Assembly: GCF_003054175.1 (NCBI RefSeq)
Contig: NZ_QBKN01000020.1
Coordinates: forward strand, 1-64,000
Length of the DNA: 64,000 nucleotides
Direction: 5' to 3'
Source of the DNA: Allosediminivita pacifica
Lineage (GTDB): Bacteria > Pseudomonadota > Alphaproteobacteria > Rhodobacterales > Rhodobacteraceae
Made by a program: the position numbers and the translations under genes. Position 1 is the first letter of the stretch. Each line of letters begins with the position of its first letter. Shown here piece after piece: positions 16,354 to 25,849 of this stretch. The notes under the pieces are model-generated. The model worked only from the letters and a program-made list of their open reading frames with translations. It made no database searches and was not told where the DNA came from.

Positions 16354-16369
16354 AACGAGACATCTCGTT
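16354..16369. promoter_or_regulatory. Inverted repeat upstream of the TonB operon
   Basis: AACGAGA-CA-TCTCGTT, a perfect 7-bp inverted repeat 27-42 bp before the first gene of the exbBD-tonB operon. The position suits an operator or a leader stem. It is not one of the iron boxes found elsewhere in the island. Confidence 0.45.
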
Positions 16370-16533
16370 ACAAGTTGGCAGGCCACTGGCTGCCGGCACG
16401 AGGCCGGATCTGGCGGGACCTTTGCGGCAATCGCCTAGCATCGCGCCGGAGGCGCTGCAATACCTGACGGAATTTATCGCCAATCAAGCGGGACCCCTGC
16501 CGATCGCCTCGGCAGGCCACCCCACCTAACGCA

Positions 16534-17652
16534 TCAGGCGCGTGTGACCAGCACCGAGCCGACCGAATACCCTGCACCGAACGAACAGATCACGCCCCGA
16601 TCCCCCGGTTCGAGGTCGTCGGAATATTTCGAAAAGGCGATGATCGAACCAGCCGAGGACGTGTTGGCATAGTCCTGCAGGATGTTGGGCTGTTCTCCCG
16701 CCTCGGGCTCGCGCCCCAGCACCTTCTTCCCGATGAAATCGTTCATCGCCTTGTTGGCCTGGTGCAGCCAAAGCCGCCGGATATCGCCGGCGCTCCAGCC
16801 CTCGTCCGCAAGGTGCCCCGCGATGTGCTGCGACACCATCGGCAGCACTTCCTTGAAGACCTTTCGACCGTTCTGCATGAACTGCATGTCCCGGCGGTCC
16901 TCCATCTGGTCGCGTGTGCGCCGAAGGAAGCCGTTGTTGTTGCGGATGTTGTTCGAGAACTCGGTCGCGCAGCGGGTCGATATCACGTCGAAACGCGCGC
17001 CCATGGCCTCTTCGGCACGCTCCAGCACCACGGCCGTGGCCACATCGCCGAAGATGAAGTGGCAGTCCCGGTCGCGCCATTCGAGGTGCCCCGAGGTGAT
17101 CTCGGGGCTCACCACCAGCGCCCGGCGCACGCTGCCGCTCCGGATCATGTCCGCCGCCGACTGGATGCCGAAGGTGGCCGAGGAACAGGCCACGTTCATG
17201 TCGAAGGCAAAGCCCCCCGCGCCCAGCAGCTTCTGGATCTCGATGGCGACCGCCGGATAGGGGCGCTCGTGGTTCGACGCCGCGCAGATCACAAGGTCGA
17301 TCTCGCTCCCATCGCGCCCCGCCATCTGCAATGCCTTGCCGGCCGCGTCCAATGCGATCTCGGCCATCACGCCGGGTTCGTCGTCGGAGCGTTCGCGCAG
17401 CCGGGGGAACATGCGATCCGGATCCAGCACACCCTCCTTTTCGAGGACATGGCGGCTTTCGATCCCGCTGGCCGAGAGGATGAAGCCTGCACTCGACTCC
17501 GTCTTGGCCTCCAGCTCGCCCCGCGCGATCTCGTCGGCGTGGGCCTCGTTCCACTTCGCCGCATAGGCGTTGAACGAGGCGACAAGCTCGTCGTTCGAAA
17601 TGGTCTGCTCGGGCGTGAAGACGCCATGGCCGGTGATGGATGGCTGAAACAT
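16534..17652 (-). CDS. Beta-ketoacyl-ACP synthase III-like enzyme
   Basis: 372 residues of the thiolase fold. The KAS III catalytic triad is visible: Cys156 in NVACSSATFG, His297 in WLHQAN and Asn330 in YANTSSAGS. It condenses an acyl-CoA or acyl-CoA-like starter with malonyl-ACP; members this long (about 370 residues) are a branch distinct from the housekeeping 320-residue FabH. Start at MFQPSITGHG, with GGGAGAG upstream. Stands alone; natural substrate unknown. Confidence 0.85.
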   Translation of the reverse strand: MFQPSITGHGVFTPEQTISNDELVASFNAYAAKWNEAHADEIARGELEAKTESSAGFILSASGIESRHVLEKEGVLDPDRMFPRLRERSDDEPGVMAEIALDAAGKALQMAGRDGSEIDLVICAASNHERPYPAVAIEIQKLLGAGGFAFDMNVACSSATFGIQSAADMIRSGSVRRALVVSPEITSGHLEWRDRDCHFIFGDVATAVVLERAEEAMGARFDVISTRCATEFSNNIRNNNGFLRRTRDQMEDRRDMQFMQNGRKVFKEVLPMVSQHIAGHLADEGWSAGDIRRLWLHQANKAMNDFIGKKVLGREPEAGEQPNILQDYANTSSAGSIIAFSKYSDDLEPGDRGVICSFGAGYSVGSVLVTRA

Positions 17653-17766
17653 GCGCTCTCCCTTGGTCGCCCGGGACCTGACCCATTTAGGACACACGGG
17701 TCAAGAACCAAGGGAACAGTACCCCTGCGTCAGCCGTTTCACACGTGCAGGAAAAGGAGAGATCCC

Positions 17767-18021
17767 ATGGACCGCCTGGCCCTCTATCTCAGCATGATCA
17801 GCGGCGGCTCGATTGCTGGCGCGCTCGTCATCGTCTTCTTCAGTCTCGGCTGGTACACGTGGTGGGCAATCGCCATGGCCGCCGTCATCGGCATCGCGAC
17901 AGCATGGCCCTCGGCCTACATCGTGTCCCGCCGGATCAAGAAGAACGATCCCGAATGGCACCCGGACCACAAGCCGGGGGATTTCGGAACGATCCCGCCG
18001 CGCAACGCGCCCGAGGTCTGA
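17767..18021 (+). CDS. Small two-helix membrane protein, unknown function
   Basis: 84 residues with AAAAGGAGAG before the ATG. Two transmembrane segments (LSMISGGSIAGALVIVFFSL and AIAMAAVIGIATAWPSAYIV) are followed by a charged tail ending NDPEWHPDHKPGDFG-TIPPR. I recognise no named family. It is divergent from the KAS III-like gene and converges with the dehydrogenase gene, 3 bp apart. Confidence 0.75.
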   Translation: MDRLALYLSMISGGSIAGALVIVFFSLGWYTWWAIAMAAVIGIATAWPSAYIVSRRIKKNDPEWHPDHKPGDFGTIPPRNAPEV

Positions 18022-18024
18022 ACC

Positions 18025-18978
18025 TCAGACGCTGTTCGGCGCCACCTCGCCGGCCAGAACGGCACGAAGGTTGTCGACCGCCATAAGTCCCATGGCCTCG
18101 CGCACCTCGAGCGCCGCAGTCCCGAGGTGCGGCAACAACACCACGTTCTCGAGGGCCCTCAACGCCTCGGGCACCTCGGGCTCGAACTCGTAGACGTCGA
18201 GACCCGCGCCCGCGATACGACGGGCCTCAAGCGCCGCGATCAGCGCCGCCTCGTCCACCACGTCGCCTCGCGCGATGTTCACGAATATCCCGTGATCCGG
18301 CATCGCTTCGAAAACCGGGGTGCCGACCATGTGATGCGTCTCGGCCCCGCCCGGCACCGCGGTCACGACGATGTCCGAGGCCGACGCCAGCGCCCCGAGG
18401 CTTTCATGTCGCGTCGCGGGATAATCGAGGGTCTTGTCCGACCGTGCGACATAGCCGATCTCCATGCCGAAGCCGAAATGGCAGCGCCGCGCGATGGCCT
18501 GACCGATCCGCCCCATACCGATCACGCCCAGCCGCTTGCCCGTCACATGCAGCCCCAGCATCTGCACCGGGTGCCAGCCGCCCCACGCGCCCGCACGCAC
18601 CAGCCGCTCCCCCTCGCCCGCGCGCCGCGCGGTCATCAGGATCAGCGTCAACGCAAGATCGGCGGTCCCGTCCGTCACCGTGCCGGGCGTGTTCGTCACA
18701 ACCACCCCGGCCTTCCGGGCCGCCTCCACGTCGATGTGGTTGAAACCCACACCAAAGTTCGCAAGCAACTTGCAACGCGCCGCGCCCGCGGCTTCGAAAA
18801 CCTCCGCGGACCAGCCGTCGCCTAGCGTCGTCAGGATACCGTCGAAATCGCCCAGCGCGGCGACCATCCCGTCCCGCGCCATCGGCTTTGTCTCGTCGCG
18901 GTATGTCACCTCGCCCAGTTCGCGCGCGGCGGCAACGACACGCTCCGGCATGCTGCGGGTGATAAGGATACGGCTCAT
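18025..18978 (-). CDS. D-isomer-specific 2-hydroxyacid dehydrogenase (glyoxylate/hydroxypyruvate reductase-like)
   Basis: 317 residues. The NAD-binding motif GVIGMGRIGQAIARR lies near residues 150-165. Catalytic Arg is in NIARGDVVDE, Glu in the YEFEPEVP region and His in LLPHLGTA. It reduces 2-keto acids such as glyoxylate or hydroxypyruvate; substrate choice cannot be read from sequence. The stop of csaA overlaps its start (ATGA at 18975-18978). Confidence 0.88.
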   Translation of the reverse strand: MSRILITRSMPERVVAAARELGEVTYRDETKPMARDGMVAALGDFDGILTTLGDGWSAEVFEAAGAARCKLLANFGVGFNHIDVEAARKAGVVVTNTPGTVTDGTADLALTLILMTARRAGEGERLVRAGAWGGWHPVQMLGLHVTGKRLGVIGMGRIGQAIARRCHFGFGMEIGYVARSDKTLDYPATRHESLGALASASDIVVTAVPGGAETHHMVGTPVFEAMPDHGIFVNIARGDVVDEAALIAALEARRIAGAGLDVYEFEPEVPEALRALENVVLLPHLGTAALEVREAMGLMAVDNLRAVLAGEVAPNSV

Positions 18979-19313
18979 GACAACCTCCCGCCGTCGGGCA
19001 CACCCTTGTCCGGCGTCACCAGCACCACGCCGCCCTCGGCATCATGCACACCCAGCACCAGAACCTCGGACATGAAGGGTCCGATCTGGCGGGGCGGGAA
19101 GTTGACGACCGCCATGACCTGCGTCCCGACAAGCTCTTCCGGCGCATAATGCGCCGTGATCTGGGCCGAGCTTTTCTTCTCGCCGATCTCGTCCCCGAAA
19201 TCGATCCAGAGCTTGATCGCCGGCTTGCGCGCCTCGGGAAAGGACTCGGCCCGCAGGACCGTGCCCGCCCGGATGTCGACGGCCATGAAATCGTCGAAGC
19301 CGATTTCAGCCAC
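18975..19313 (-). CDS. csaA: CsaA-type tRNA-binding chaperone
   Basis: 112 residues from a GTG start, the usual CsaA/YgjH length. The pattern is conserved throughout: FDDFMAVDIRAGTVLRAE, EARKPAIKLWIDFG, SSAQIT and AVVNFPPRQIGPFMSEVLVLG. CsaA is a homodimeric OB-fold protein that binds tRNA and has chaperone-like activity linked to export. An upstream ATG at 19346 would add 11 residues inside proC. The GTG overlaps the proC end by 8 bp. Confidence 0.88.
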   Translation of the reverse strand: MAEIGFDDFMAVDIRAGTVLRAESFPEARKPAIKLWIDFGDEIGEKKSSAQITAHYAPEELVGTQVMAVVNFPPRQIGPFMSEVLVLGVHDAEGGVVLVTPDKGVPDGGRLS

Positions 19314-20121
19314 GGCCAAGCTCGCGCGACCGTTCAGCGGCGGCATGAACCGTCTCGCCGACCAGCTGCCGCAGGCCGCCCTCGTCCCGCATCAGCACCT
19401 CAAGCCCCGCCTGCGTGGTGCCATTGGGGGAGGTCACGTTCTTGCGCAGCTGGCCCGGGTCCTCGCCGCTTTCCTGCGCCAATGCACCCGCGCCCGCCAC
19501 GGTGGCCCGCGCCAGGGCAAGCGCCAGATCCGGGGCAAGCCCCTCGGCCTCGCCTGCGGCGGCCATCGCCTCGATCATGTGAAAGACATAGGCCGGCCCC
19601 GACCCGCTGACGCCCGTCACCGCGTCCATCTGCGTCTCATCCTCGAGCCTCACGACCTCTCCCACGGCGGACAGCAGGTCCTCGGCGGTCTGGAGATGCG
19701 TTTCCGTCACCTGCGCGTTGCCCGCGATGGCGGTGATGCCCTTGCCCACGGCAGCGGGCGTGTTGGGCATCGCGCGGATGATCGGCGTGGCCGCGCCCAG
19801 CATCACCTCGTAGCGCTGGAGCGATACCCCGGCGGCTACCGACACGAACAGCGTCGGACCGCCCGCGGCAGGCTGAAGCTGCGGCAGCGCATCACTCATC
19901 ATTTGGGGCTTCACGGCGACCAGAACCAGGGCGGGATCGGCTGGCGTTTCGCCGTTGAGGTTCACGCCCGTGCCCTGAAGCCATTCCGACGGGGAGGGGT
20001 CGATGACATGGACCGAGGAGGGCGGAAGACCTCGCGCCAGCCATCCCTCAAGCATCGCGGATCCCATCTTGCCGCAACCCAGCAAGACCAGCCCCCGACG
20101 TGCAATATCGGTTTCCTGCAT
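19306..20121 (-). CDS. proC: Pyrroline-5-carboxylate reductase
   Basis: 271 residues. The N-terminal NADP-binding loop is LVLLGCGKMGSAMLEGWL; KPQMM, IRAMPNTPAAVG and the substrate-site stretch DAVTGVSGSGPAY follow. The C-terminal dimer domain ends TSPNGTTQAGL. It makes L-proline from pyrroline-5-carboxylate. First gene of a tightly overlapping proC-csaA-dehydrogenase operon. Confidence 0.93.
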   Translation of the reverse strand: MQETDIARRGLVLLGCGKMGSAMLEGWLARGLPPSSVHVIDPSPSEWLQGTGVNLNGETPADPALVLVAVKPQMMSDALPQLQPAAGGPTLFVSVAAGVSLQRYEVMLGAATPIIRAMPNTPAAVGKGITAIAGNAQVTETHLQTAEDLLSAVGEVVRLEDETQMDAVTGVSGSGPAYVFHMIEAMAAAGEAEGLAPDLALALARATVAGAGALAQESGEDPGQLRKNVTSPNGTTQAGLEVLMRDEGGLRQLVGETVHAAAERSRELGRG

Positions 20122-20233
20122 CAACGCCCCCTGCTCGCCAAAACTATCAGGCGGGGACCGGTGGACCCCGCCATCCGCCCTTGTTGCCGCGCCGCGGCGG
20201 GCGATGCAAGAGCGGGCACGGGAGAGGTCAGGG

Positions 20234-20734
20234 TCAGGCGTGCCCGTAGGCCTCTGCAATGGCGACCTGCAGGGCATCCGACGGCGAGCGGTCGGTGTAG
20301 ACCATAAGCTGGAATGCCGGATAGTAGCGCTCGGAAGCCAGAATCGCCGTCGAAATCATGGTATTGATCTGCTCGGCGCACGCCATCTGGCCGCCAGCAA
20401 GCACCAGCCCGTACTTGAACACCATGAGCTTCGGCTCGTCCCAGTAGCTGAAGGCCCCGGCCCAGCACTGGTCGTTCACGGAATTCAACCCTTCCCAGAG
20501 CGCCGGAAGACGCTCCTCGGGCGGCTCCATTTCGAAGGTGCAGATCAGCCGCAGGGTTTCATCCATGGGCGACCAGGCAAGCGTCACGGAATAGGTGCGC
20601 CACTGGCCTTCCACGGCCATCGCGATCTGATCATCGCCGATACGGTCGAAATCCCAGTCCTGGGTCTCGGCCAGATGCTCCACCATGTCGATGGGATGAA
20701 GGTCGTCGGTCAGAAACTGCTCGGACAGGGCCAT
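20234..20734 (-). CDS. YbjN domain protein
   Basis: 166 residues from MALSEQF, with AAGAGGTGG upstream. It contains the YbjN-like pattern YSVTLAWSPMDETLRLICTFEMEPPEE and later WAGAFSYWDEPKLMVFKYGLVL. YbjN proteins have a type III secretion chaperone-like fold and are linked to stress and motility phenotypes, without a defined mechanism. Soluble; upstream of proC on the same strand with a 112-bp gap. Confidence 0.85.
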   Translation of the reverse strand: MALSEQFLTDDLHPIDMVEHLAETQDWDFDRIGDDQIAMAVEGQWRTYSVTLAWSPMDETLRLICTFEMEPPEERLPALWEGLNSVNDQCWAGAFSYWDEPKLMVFKYGLVLAGGQMACAEQINTMISTAILASERYYPAFQLMVYTDRSPSDALQVAIAEAYGHA

Positions 20735-20883
20735 GGCGCCACCTCTTTGTTGTGATAGCGTCCGAAGCGCGCAGCGCCCCAAACACTAGGTGCCTGCTCT
20801 GAGGGTGGTGACGGATCATCCGCCCCTCACGAGATATGGTGCCCACCCCCTCGCATAAGTGTAAAGCGAAATATTCGCGACAC

Positions 20884-20949
20884 ACGCAATAAGTTGTGGA
20901 CAGCCTTGCAAGACCATCCACAAGTGGGCGACTCACCCATTTATTGCGT
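20884..20949. repeat. Nested inverted repeats after the DUF3859 gene
   Basis: ACGCAATAA (20884-20892) pairs with TTATTGCGT (20941-20949). Inside it, TTGTGGA (20894-20900) pairs with TCCACAA (20917-20923). An alternative pairing is ATAAGTTG (20889-20896) with CAACTTAT (20950-20957). Together these could form a long two-part stem after the DUF3859 stop, or a multi-site operator before the YbjN gene. Confidence 0.55.
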
Positions 20950-21485
20950 CAACTTATGGGGACGCCATCGAAGCAGGCGTCCATCACTGCAGGCACCGCG
21001 GCAGCATCGACCACATCGAAATGCTGCTCCGACAGAACCTCGTCACCCGCCTCGAAGCGGAAGATCCAGCGCCCTGTGACCAGTTCATGCGCGGCCTCGA
21101 AGGAGTAGAGGCTGACCAGCGCACCGCCCGGCAGAAGCTCGGCCGCCCAGCTTTCTCGGGTGACGCCCGAGGCCCCCAGCGGCGGGTGCTCGACGACGAC
21201 ACGGCCCGCCAGTGGTACCGCACCTTCCTGCATACCAAGGCGGACACCGAAGGTCAGACCCAGCTCCGCCGGGACTAGCCGCGTGACGACGTCGACCTCT
21301 TCGGCCTCCCCGATGATGTTGAGGCTTCCGCTCTCGGTATCGGGGGCAGGTTGCTGCCCCTCGATGTCCACGTCGCAGATCACGCCGTACTCGAGCAGAC
21401 CTGCGGGGGCCACGACGGAGGAAGGGCCGTCCTGGGCAAAACCCGGGACGGCCCAAAGCGCGGCGATCAGCGCCAGCCGTCTCAT
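20949..21485 (-). CDS. DUF3859 domain exported protein
   Basis: 178 residues. Signal peptide [16 protein letters not shown], cleaved near residue 18. The region [12 protein letters not shown] through [35 protein letters not shown] matches the DUF3859 pattern. Predicted beta-sandwich in the periplasm; no known role. Its start overlaps the pckA stop (ATGA at 21482-21485), so the two are translationally coupled, an unexpected pairing. Confidence 0.7.
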   Translation of the reverse strand: MRRLALIAALWAVPGFAQDGPSSVVAPAGLLEYGVICDVDIEGQQPAPDTESGSLNIIGEAEEVDVVTRLVPAELGLTFGVRLGMQEGAVPLAGRVVVEHPPLGASGVTRESWAAELLPGGALVSLYSFEAAHELVTGRWIFRFEAGDEVLSEQHFDVVDAAAVPAVMDACFDGVPIS

Positions 21486-23080
21486 CCGATGGCGACGGCC
21501 TTCACGTCGTCATCGATGTAGGGGACGTACTGCTCGAAGTTGTCTGCGAACATCTGCACCAGCTTCTCGGCCTGGGCGTCGTAGGCGGCCTTGTCGTCCC
21601 AGGTCTTGCGCGGATCGAGCAGCAGCTCGGGCACCCCCTCGACCGAGACCGGCACCTCGAACCCGAAGTTGGGATCCTTGCGGAACTCGACATCGGCCAG
21701 CGATCCGTCCAGCGCCGCGTGCAGCAGCGCCCGGGTCGCCTTGATCGGCATCCGCGACCCGGCGCCATAGGCACCGCCGGTCCAGCCGGTGTTCACCAGC
21801 CAGCAGGTCGCGCCGTGCTTGGCGATCTTGTCGCGCAGGAGGTTGCCGTAGACCTCGGGACGGCGCGGCATGAACGGCGCCCCGAAACAGGTCGAGAAGG
21901 TGGGTTCGGGCTCGGTCACACCGCGCTCCGTGCCGGCCACCTTGGCGGTGAAGCCCGACAGGAAGTGATACATCGCCTGCGCCGGGGTCAGCCGCGCGAT
22001 CGGGGGAAGAACACCAAACGCATCGCAGGTCAGCATGATGATGTTCTTGGGGTGCCCGCCCAGCGCCGTCTTCGACGCGTTCGATATGTAGTTCAGCGGG
22101 TAGGCGCAGCGCATGTTCGCCGTGAGGCTGTCATCCTCGAAGTCGAGATCGAAGGTTTCGGGATCGAAGACCATGTTCTCAACCACGGTGCCGAACATCT
22201 CGGTCGTAGCGTAGATCTCGGGCTCAGCCTCGGGCGACAGCTTGATGGTCTTGGCGTAGCAGCCACCCTCGAAGTTGAATGTGCCCCGGTCCGACCAGCC
22301 GTGTTCGTCGTCGCCAATCAGAACGCGGTCGGGATCGGCCGAAAGCGTCGTCTTGCCCGTGCCCGACAACCCGAAGAAGATCGCGGTGTCGACCGGGTTG
22401 CCCGGCGCGTGGTTGGCCGAGCAGTGCATCGCCATGATGTTCTTGCCGGGCAGGATGTAGTTCAGCAGCGTGAAGACGGATTTCTTGTTCTCGCCGGCGT
22501 ACTCGGTGTTGGCGATCAGGATGAGCTTCTTCTCGAAGTTCAGTGCGATCACCGTCTCGCTCTTGCAGCCGTGCTTTGCGGGATCCGCCTTGAAGGTCGG
22601 ACAGTTGATGATGGTGAAATCCGCCTCGAAGCTGTCGAGGTCCTCGCGATCGGGACGCCGCAGCATGTGGCGGATGAAAAGGCTGTGCCAGGCCAGTTCC
22701 GAGATCACGCGCACGTCGATCGCGTTGGCGGGGTCGGCGCCGCCGACAAGGTCCTGCACGTAATAGTCGCCACCCTTCATGTGCTCGAGCATATCGGCAT
22801 GAAGCGCATCGAACCCGGAGGGCTCCATCGGCTGGTTGTTTTCCCACCAGATCGTGTCTTCGACGGCCGGGGAGCGGACCACGAACTTGTCCGACGGCGA
22901 ACGTCCGGTGAACTTGCCGGTGGTGACGAGAAAGGCTCCGCCCTTGCCAAGCGTTCCCTCGCCACGCTTGAGGGCCGCCTCGATCAGCGCCGGCTCCATG
23001 AGGTTGTAATAGACATTGCCAAGCCCCTCGATTCCCTGATCTTCGAGCCGGAATTCCGGGTTCACCCGTCCAAATGTCAT
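21482..23080 (-). CDS. pckA: Phosphoenolpyruvate carboxykinase (ATP)
   Basis: 532 residues from [10 protein letters not shown], the family length; ACAGGAGC lies upstream. Kinase-1a P-loop is [11 protein letters not shown] near residue 236, the metal site is DDEHGWSD, and the oxaloacetate-site segment GRSPSDKF is near 60. It converts oxaloacetate and ATP to PEP and CO2, the first step of gluconeogenesis. Divergent from chvI-chvG, the arrangement seen in rhizobia. Confidence 0.96.
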   Translation of the reverse strand: MTFGRVNPEFRLEDQGIEGLGNVYYNLMEPALIEAALKRGEGTLGKGGAFLVTTGKFTGRSPSDKFVVRSPAVEDTIWWENNQPMEPSGFDALHADMLEHMKGGDYYVQDLVGGADPANAIDVRVISELAWHSLFIRHMLRRPDREDLDSFEADFTIINCPTFKADPAKHGCKSETVIALNFEKKLILIANTEYAGENKKSVFTLLNYILPGKNIMAMHCSANHAPGNPVDTAIFFGLSGTGKTTLSADPDRVLIGDDEHGWSDRGTFNFEGGCYAKTIKLSPEAEPEIYATTEMFGTVVENMVFDPETFDLDFEDDSLTANMRCAYPLNYISNASKTALGGHPKNIIMLTCDAFGVLPPIARLTPAQAMYHFLSGFTAKVAGTERGVTEPEPTFSTCFGAPFMPRRPEVYGNLLRDKIAKHGATCWLVNTGWTGGAYGAGSRMPIKATRALLHAALDGSLADVEFRKDPNFGFEVPVSVEGVPELLLDPRKTWDDKAAYDAQAEKLVQMFADNFEQYVPYIDDDVKAVAIG

Positions 23081-23421
23081 CTGCTTTGCTCCTGTCGCCG
23101 CGGCCCTGCCGCGCGTGTCCTTCCCGGGCATCCTCCATGCCCTTCGCACGGTCGAAATCTCCGCACCCAATGGATCTACCACGGTGCTTTCCGACATGAA
23201 CAGGACGTTGGTATGGAGTTAGCGCAACCAAATCACCTTTAGCGATACCATCGCGGCAACCCGCCGACACCGGGTGTGCAAATTAGTCAAACCTCCACGA
23301 TTTTGTAATGTCATGCCCCTTGCCCGTGGTGCTGATTCGCTGTTTGGGATTGTTGCAAGGCCGGAAGTCCCGCATACTGTTGAAAAAGCTTGGCAACAGA
23401 GCAGCTACTAAGGAACAAACC
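23081..23421. promoter_or_regulatory. Divergent pckA / chvI intergenic region
   Basis: 341 bp without a convincing gene. Near 23210-23246 it has TGGTAT and ATACCA half-sites about 30 bp apart, with two TTAGCG direct repeats between them (AGTTAGCG and CTTTAGCG). The AT-rich part around 23285-23310 is the likely promoter zone. Autocontrol by ChvI is plausible but no consensus site is recognised. Confidence 0.4.
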
Positions 23422-24123
23422 ATGTCCAAGATCGCCCTTGTGGACGATGATCGAAACATCCTGACCTCCGTTTCGATGACCCTCGAGGCCGAGGGTTTCG
23501 AAGTCGAAACCTATCATGACGGTCAGGCAGCACTCGATGCGTTCAACAAGCAGATGCCCGACATGGCCGTCTTCGACATCAAGATGCCCCGAATGGACGG
23601 CATGGATCTGCTTCAGCGCGTCCGCCAGAAATCCAAGATGCCGGTGATCTTCCTCACCTCCAAGGATGACGAGATCGACGAGGTCCTGGGCCTGCGCATG
23701 GGCGCCGACGACTACGTGAAGAAGCCGTTCAGCCAGCGTCTTCTTGTTGAGCGCATCCGCGCGCTGCTCCGCCGCCAGGAGGCCGTCGCCGGCGACGCGA
23801 CCGGCGAAAGCGAGGAAGCCAAGCTCATGGTGCGCGGTTCGCTCTCCATGGATCCGCTGCGCCACTCCGTGACCTGGAAGGGCATGGATGTCTCGCTGAC
23901 TGTAACGGAATTCCTGCTGCTGCAGGCGCTCGCCCAGCGGCCCGGCTTCGTGAAGTCGCGCGACCAGCTCATGGACGTCGCCTACGACGATCAGGTCTAT
24001 GTCGACGACCGCACGATCGACAGTCACATCAAGCGCCTGCGCAAGAAGATGCGCACTGTCGATCCGGAATTCTCGGCGATCGAAACGCTCTACGGTATCG
24101 GATACCGCTACAACGAAGAGTAG
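23422..24123 (+). CDS. chvI: ChvI response regulator
   Basis: 233 residues. Receiver domain with acidic pocket DDD at 8-10, phosphoacceptor Asp in [10 protein letters not shown] near residue 53 and Lys in YVKKPFS near 105. OmpR-type winged helix in the C-terminal half ([31 protein letters not shown]). Partner of ChvG in the acid/envelope-stress two-component system of alphaproteobacteria. An unusually long stop-free stretch precedes the ATG; AAGGAAC before MSKIAL selects this start. Confidence 0.94.
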   Translation: MSKIALVDDDRNILTSVSMTLEAEGFEVETYHDGQAALDAFNKQMPDMAVFDIKMPRMDGMDLLQRVRQKSKMPVIFLTSKDDEIDEVLGLRMGADDYVKKPFSQRLLVERIRALLRRQEAVAGDATGESEEAKLMVRGSLSMDPLRHSVTWKGMDVSLTVTEFLLLQALAQRPGFVKSRDQLMDVAYDDQVYVDDRTIDSHIKRLRKKMRTVDPEFSAIETLYGIGYRYNEE

Positions 24124-24126
24124 GCG

Positions 24127-25845
24127 ATGGCATTGGCCGAACGGCTCTCCGGCAAGAAGGATGCCGAACGGCGCGATGGCGATGTCGTGCTGGGGGATGA
24201 CTGGGTTGCCCCCGACTCCACGGTCGAGCAGGAAATGCGCGATACCCGTGCGCGCCGCGGGCTGCTCTCTCTCAACCGCTCGCCGCTGACCCGCAAGATC
24301 ATCACATTCAACCTGATCGCGCTGAACATCCTCGTTCTCGGGATCCTGTGGCTCAACTCCTCGCGCGATACCCTGGCCATCCAGCATGCCAATTCGCTCC
24401 AGGCGCAGGTAGAGCTCATCGCCGATGTGTTCGAAGCGCGCCCGCCGGGCGAGATGGCCACGCCGAACAGTTCGACGGCCGACAACGACGCTGCGCGCAT
24501 CCTTGAGGGCCTTGATCTCTCCGCAACCAACGAGGTCCTTGTTTTCGACGACGCCCTCCTGCTGGTGGCAGAGCAATCGGGGCAGGTCTCACCGGCGCTC
24601 GAGACACGAGAGGAAGAACGGTCTCCGACCTTCATCGCCAAGGCTCTCGACGCCGTCTGGGGCTGGGCCCGTGGCTTGTTCGACTACTTCGACGCCACGC
24701 CCGACTTGCCGCTCGAAGATCGTCTTCGCCAGTTGATCACGCAGACCGAGCCCGCCGCCACCTATGTCGAGGCCGGGATGGGCGACGGCGGCGCAACCGA
24801 ATTTACCGCGATCTCGCCGATTGTCCGGGACGGTTCCATCGTCGGCCACGTCGCCGTCGTTTCCACAGCGCAGGAGATCGACGCCGCGGTCACCGCCGAA
24901 CGCGAACGCGTCTTGCAGATGTTCGTGATCGGGACGCTGGTTTCCATCGGCCTTAGCCTCGTTCTCGCTTCCACCATTGCCAACCCGATCTCCGACCTTG
25001 CCGACGCGGCCGAGATCGGCCGGCAGCGCAACCGCTCCAAGATGTCCACGGGGCGCATTCGCATCCCCGACCTCACCGCCCGGCCCGACGAGATCGGCCG
25101 GCTCTCCGGCGCACTTCGCGGGATGGTCAGCGCGCTTTACGACCGCATCGACAGCAACGAACAGTTTGCCGCCGACGTAGCCCATGAGATCAAGAACCCG
25201 CTCGCGAGCCTGCGGTCTGCCGTCGGCAGCCTGCGCATGGTCCGCAAAGAGGAACACCGCGAAAAGCTGCTCGACGTGATCGAACACGACGTGCGCCGGC
25301 TCGATCGTCTGGTCAGCGACATTTCAAACGCCTCGCGGCTCGACTCCGAGCTGGTCAAGGAAGAGGAGCAGGAATTCAACCTGCTCGACATGCTCTCCAA
25401 CATCGGGGAGTTCCTCGGCGAGGACGCCAAGGGCAAGGGAATCGAGTTCATCACCGACCTGCCGAAGGATCAGATCCGCATCTCGGGGCTCGAGGCGCGG
25501 CTGGCGCAGGTCTTCGTGAACCTGATCACCAATGCCATCTCCTTCTGCGAGGACGGCGACGCGATCCGGGTCTGGGTCCGCCGCCGGGACAACCGTGTGC
25601 TGGTAGTTGTCGAGGACACCGGCCCCGGCATTCCCGAAGAGGCGCTCGGCAAGATCTTCAAGAGGTTCTACACCTCGCGCCCGCAAAGCGATTTCGGCAA
25701 CAACTCCGGCCTCGGCCTCGCCATCTCCAAGCAGATCGTCGAGGCGCACGGAGGCGTGATCTGGGCCGAGAACATCCGGCCGACCGAAGCAGATGCCACC
25801 TCCGAGCCGCTGGGCGCGCGCTTCGTGGTGGGTCTGCCGGTCTGA
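24127..25845 (+). CDS. chvG: ChvG sensor histidine kinase
   Basis: 572 residues. Two membrane helices near 58-77 (FNLIALNILVLGILWL) and 262-285 flank a periplasmic sensor domain of about 180 residues. HAMP follows, then the H-box VAHEIKNPLASLRSA near 357, N-box NLITNAISFC and G-boxes DTGPGIP and GLGLAISKQI. Phosphorylates ChvI. Starts 3 bp after chvI; stop is 4 bp before hprK. Confidence 0.94.
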   Translation: MALAERLSGKKDAERRDGDVVLGDDWVAPDSTVEQEMRDTRARRGLLSLNRSPLTRKIITFNLIALNILVLGILWLNSSRDTLAIQHANSLQAQVELIADVFEARPPGEMATPNSSTADNDAARILEGLDLSATNEVLVFDDALLLVAEQSGQVSPALETREEERSPTFIAKALDAVWGWARGLFDYFDATPDLPLEDRLRQLITQTEPAATYVEAGMGDGGATEFTAISPIVRDGSIVGHVAVVSTAQEIDAAVTAERERVLQMFVIGTLVSIGLSLVLASTIANPISDLADAAEIGRQRNRSKMSTGRIRIPDLTARPDEIGRLSGALRGMVSALYDRIDSNEQFAADVAHEIKNPLASLRSAVGSLRMVRKEEHREKLLDVIEHDVRRLDRLVSDISNASRLDSELVKEEEQEFNLLDMLSNIGEFLGEDAKGKGIEFITDLPKDQIRISGLEARLAQVFVNLITNAISFCEDGDAIRVWVRRRDNRVLVVVEDTGPGIPEEALGKIFKRFYTSRPQSDFGNNSGLGLAISKQIVEAHGGVIWAENIRPTEADATSEPLGARFVVGLPV

Positions 25846-25849
25846 GCCG

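Noticed and set aside
20894-20923. DnaA-box-like TTGTGGA / TCCACAA sequences as a replication origin
   Set aside because: Each differs from TTATCCACA at two positions, only two are present, and no dnaA, dnaN or AT-rich unwinding region is nearby.
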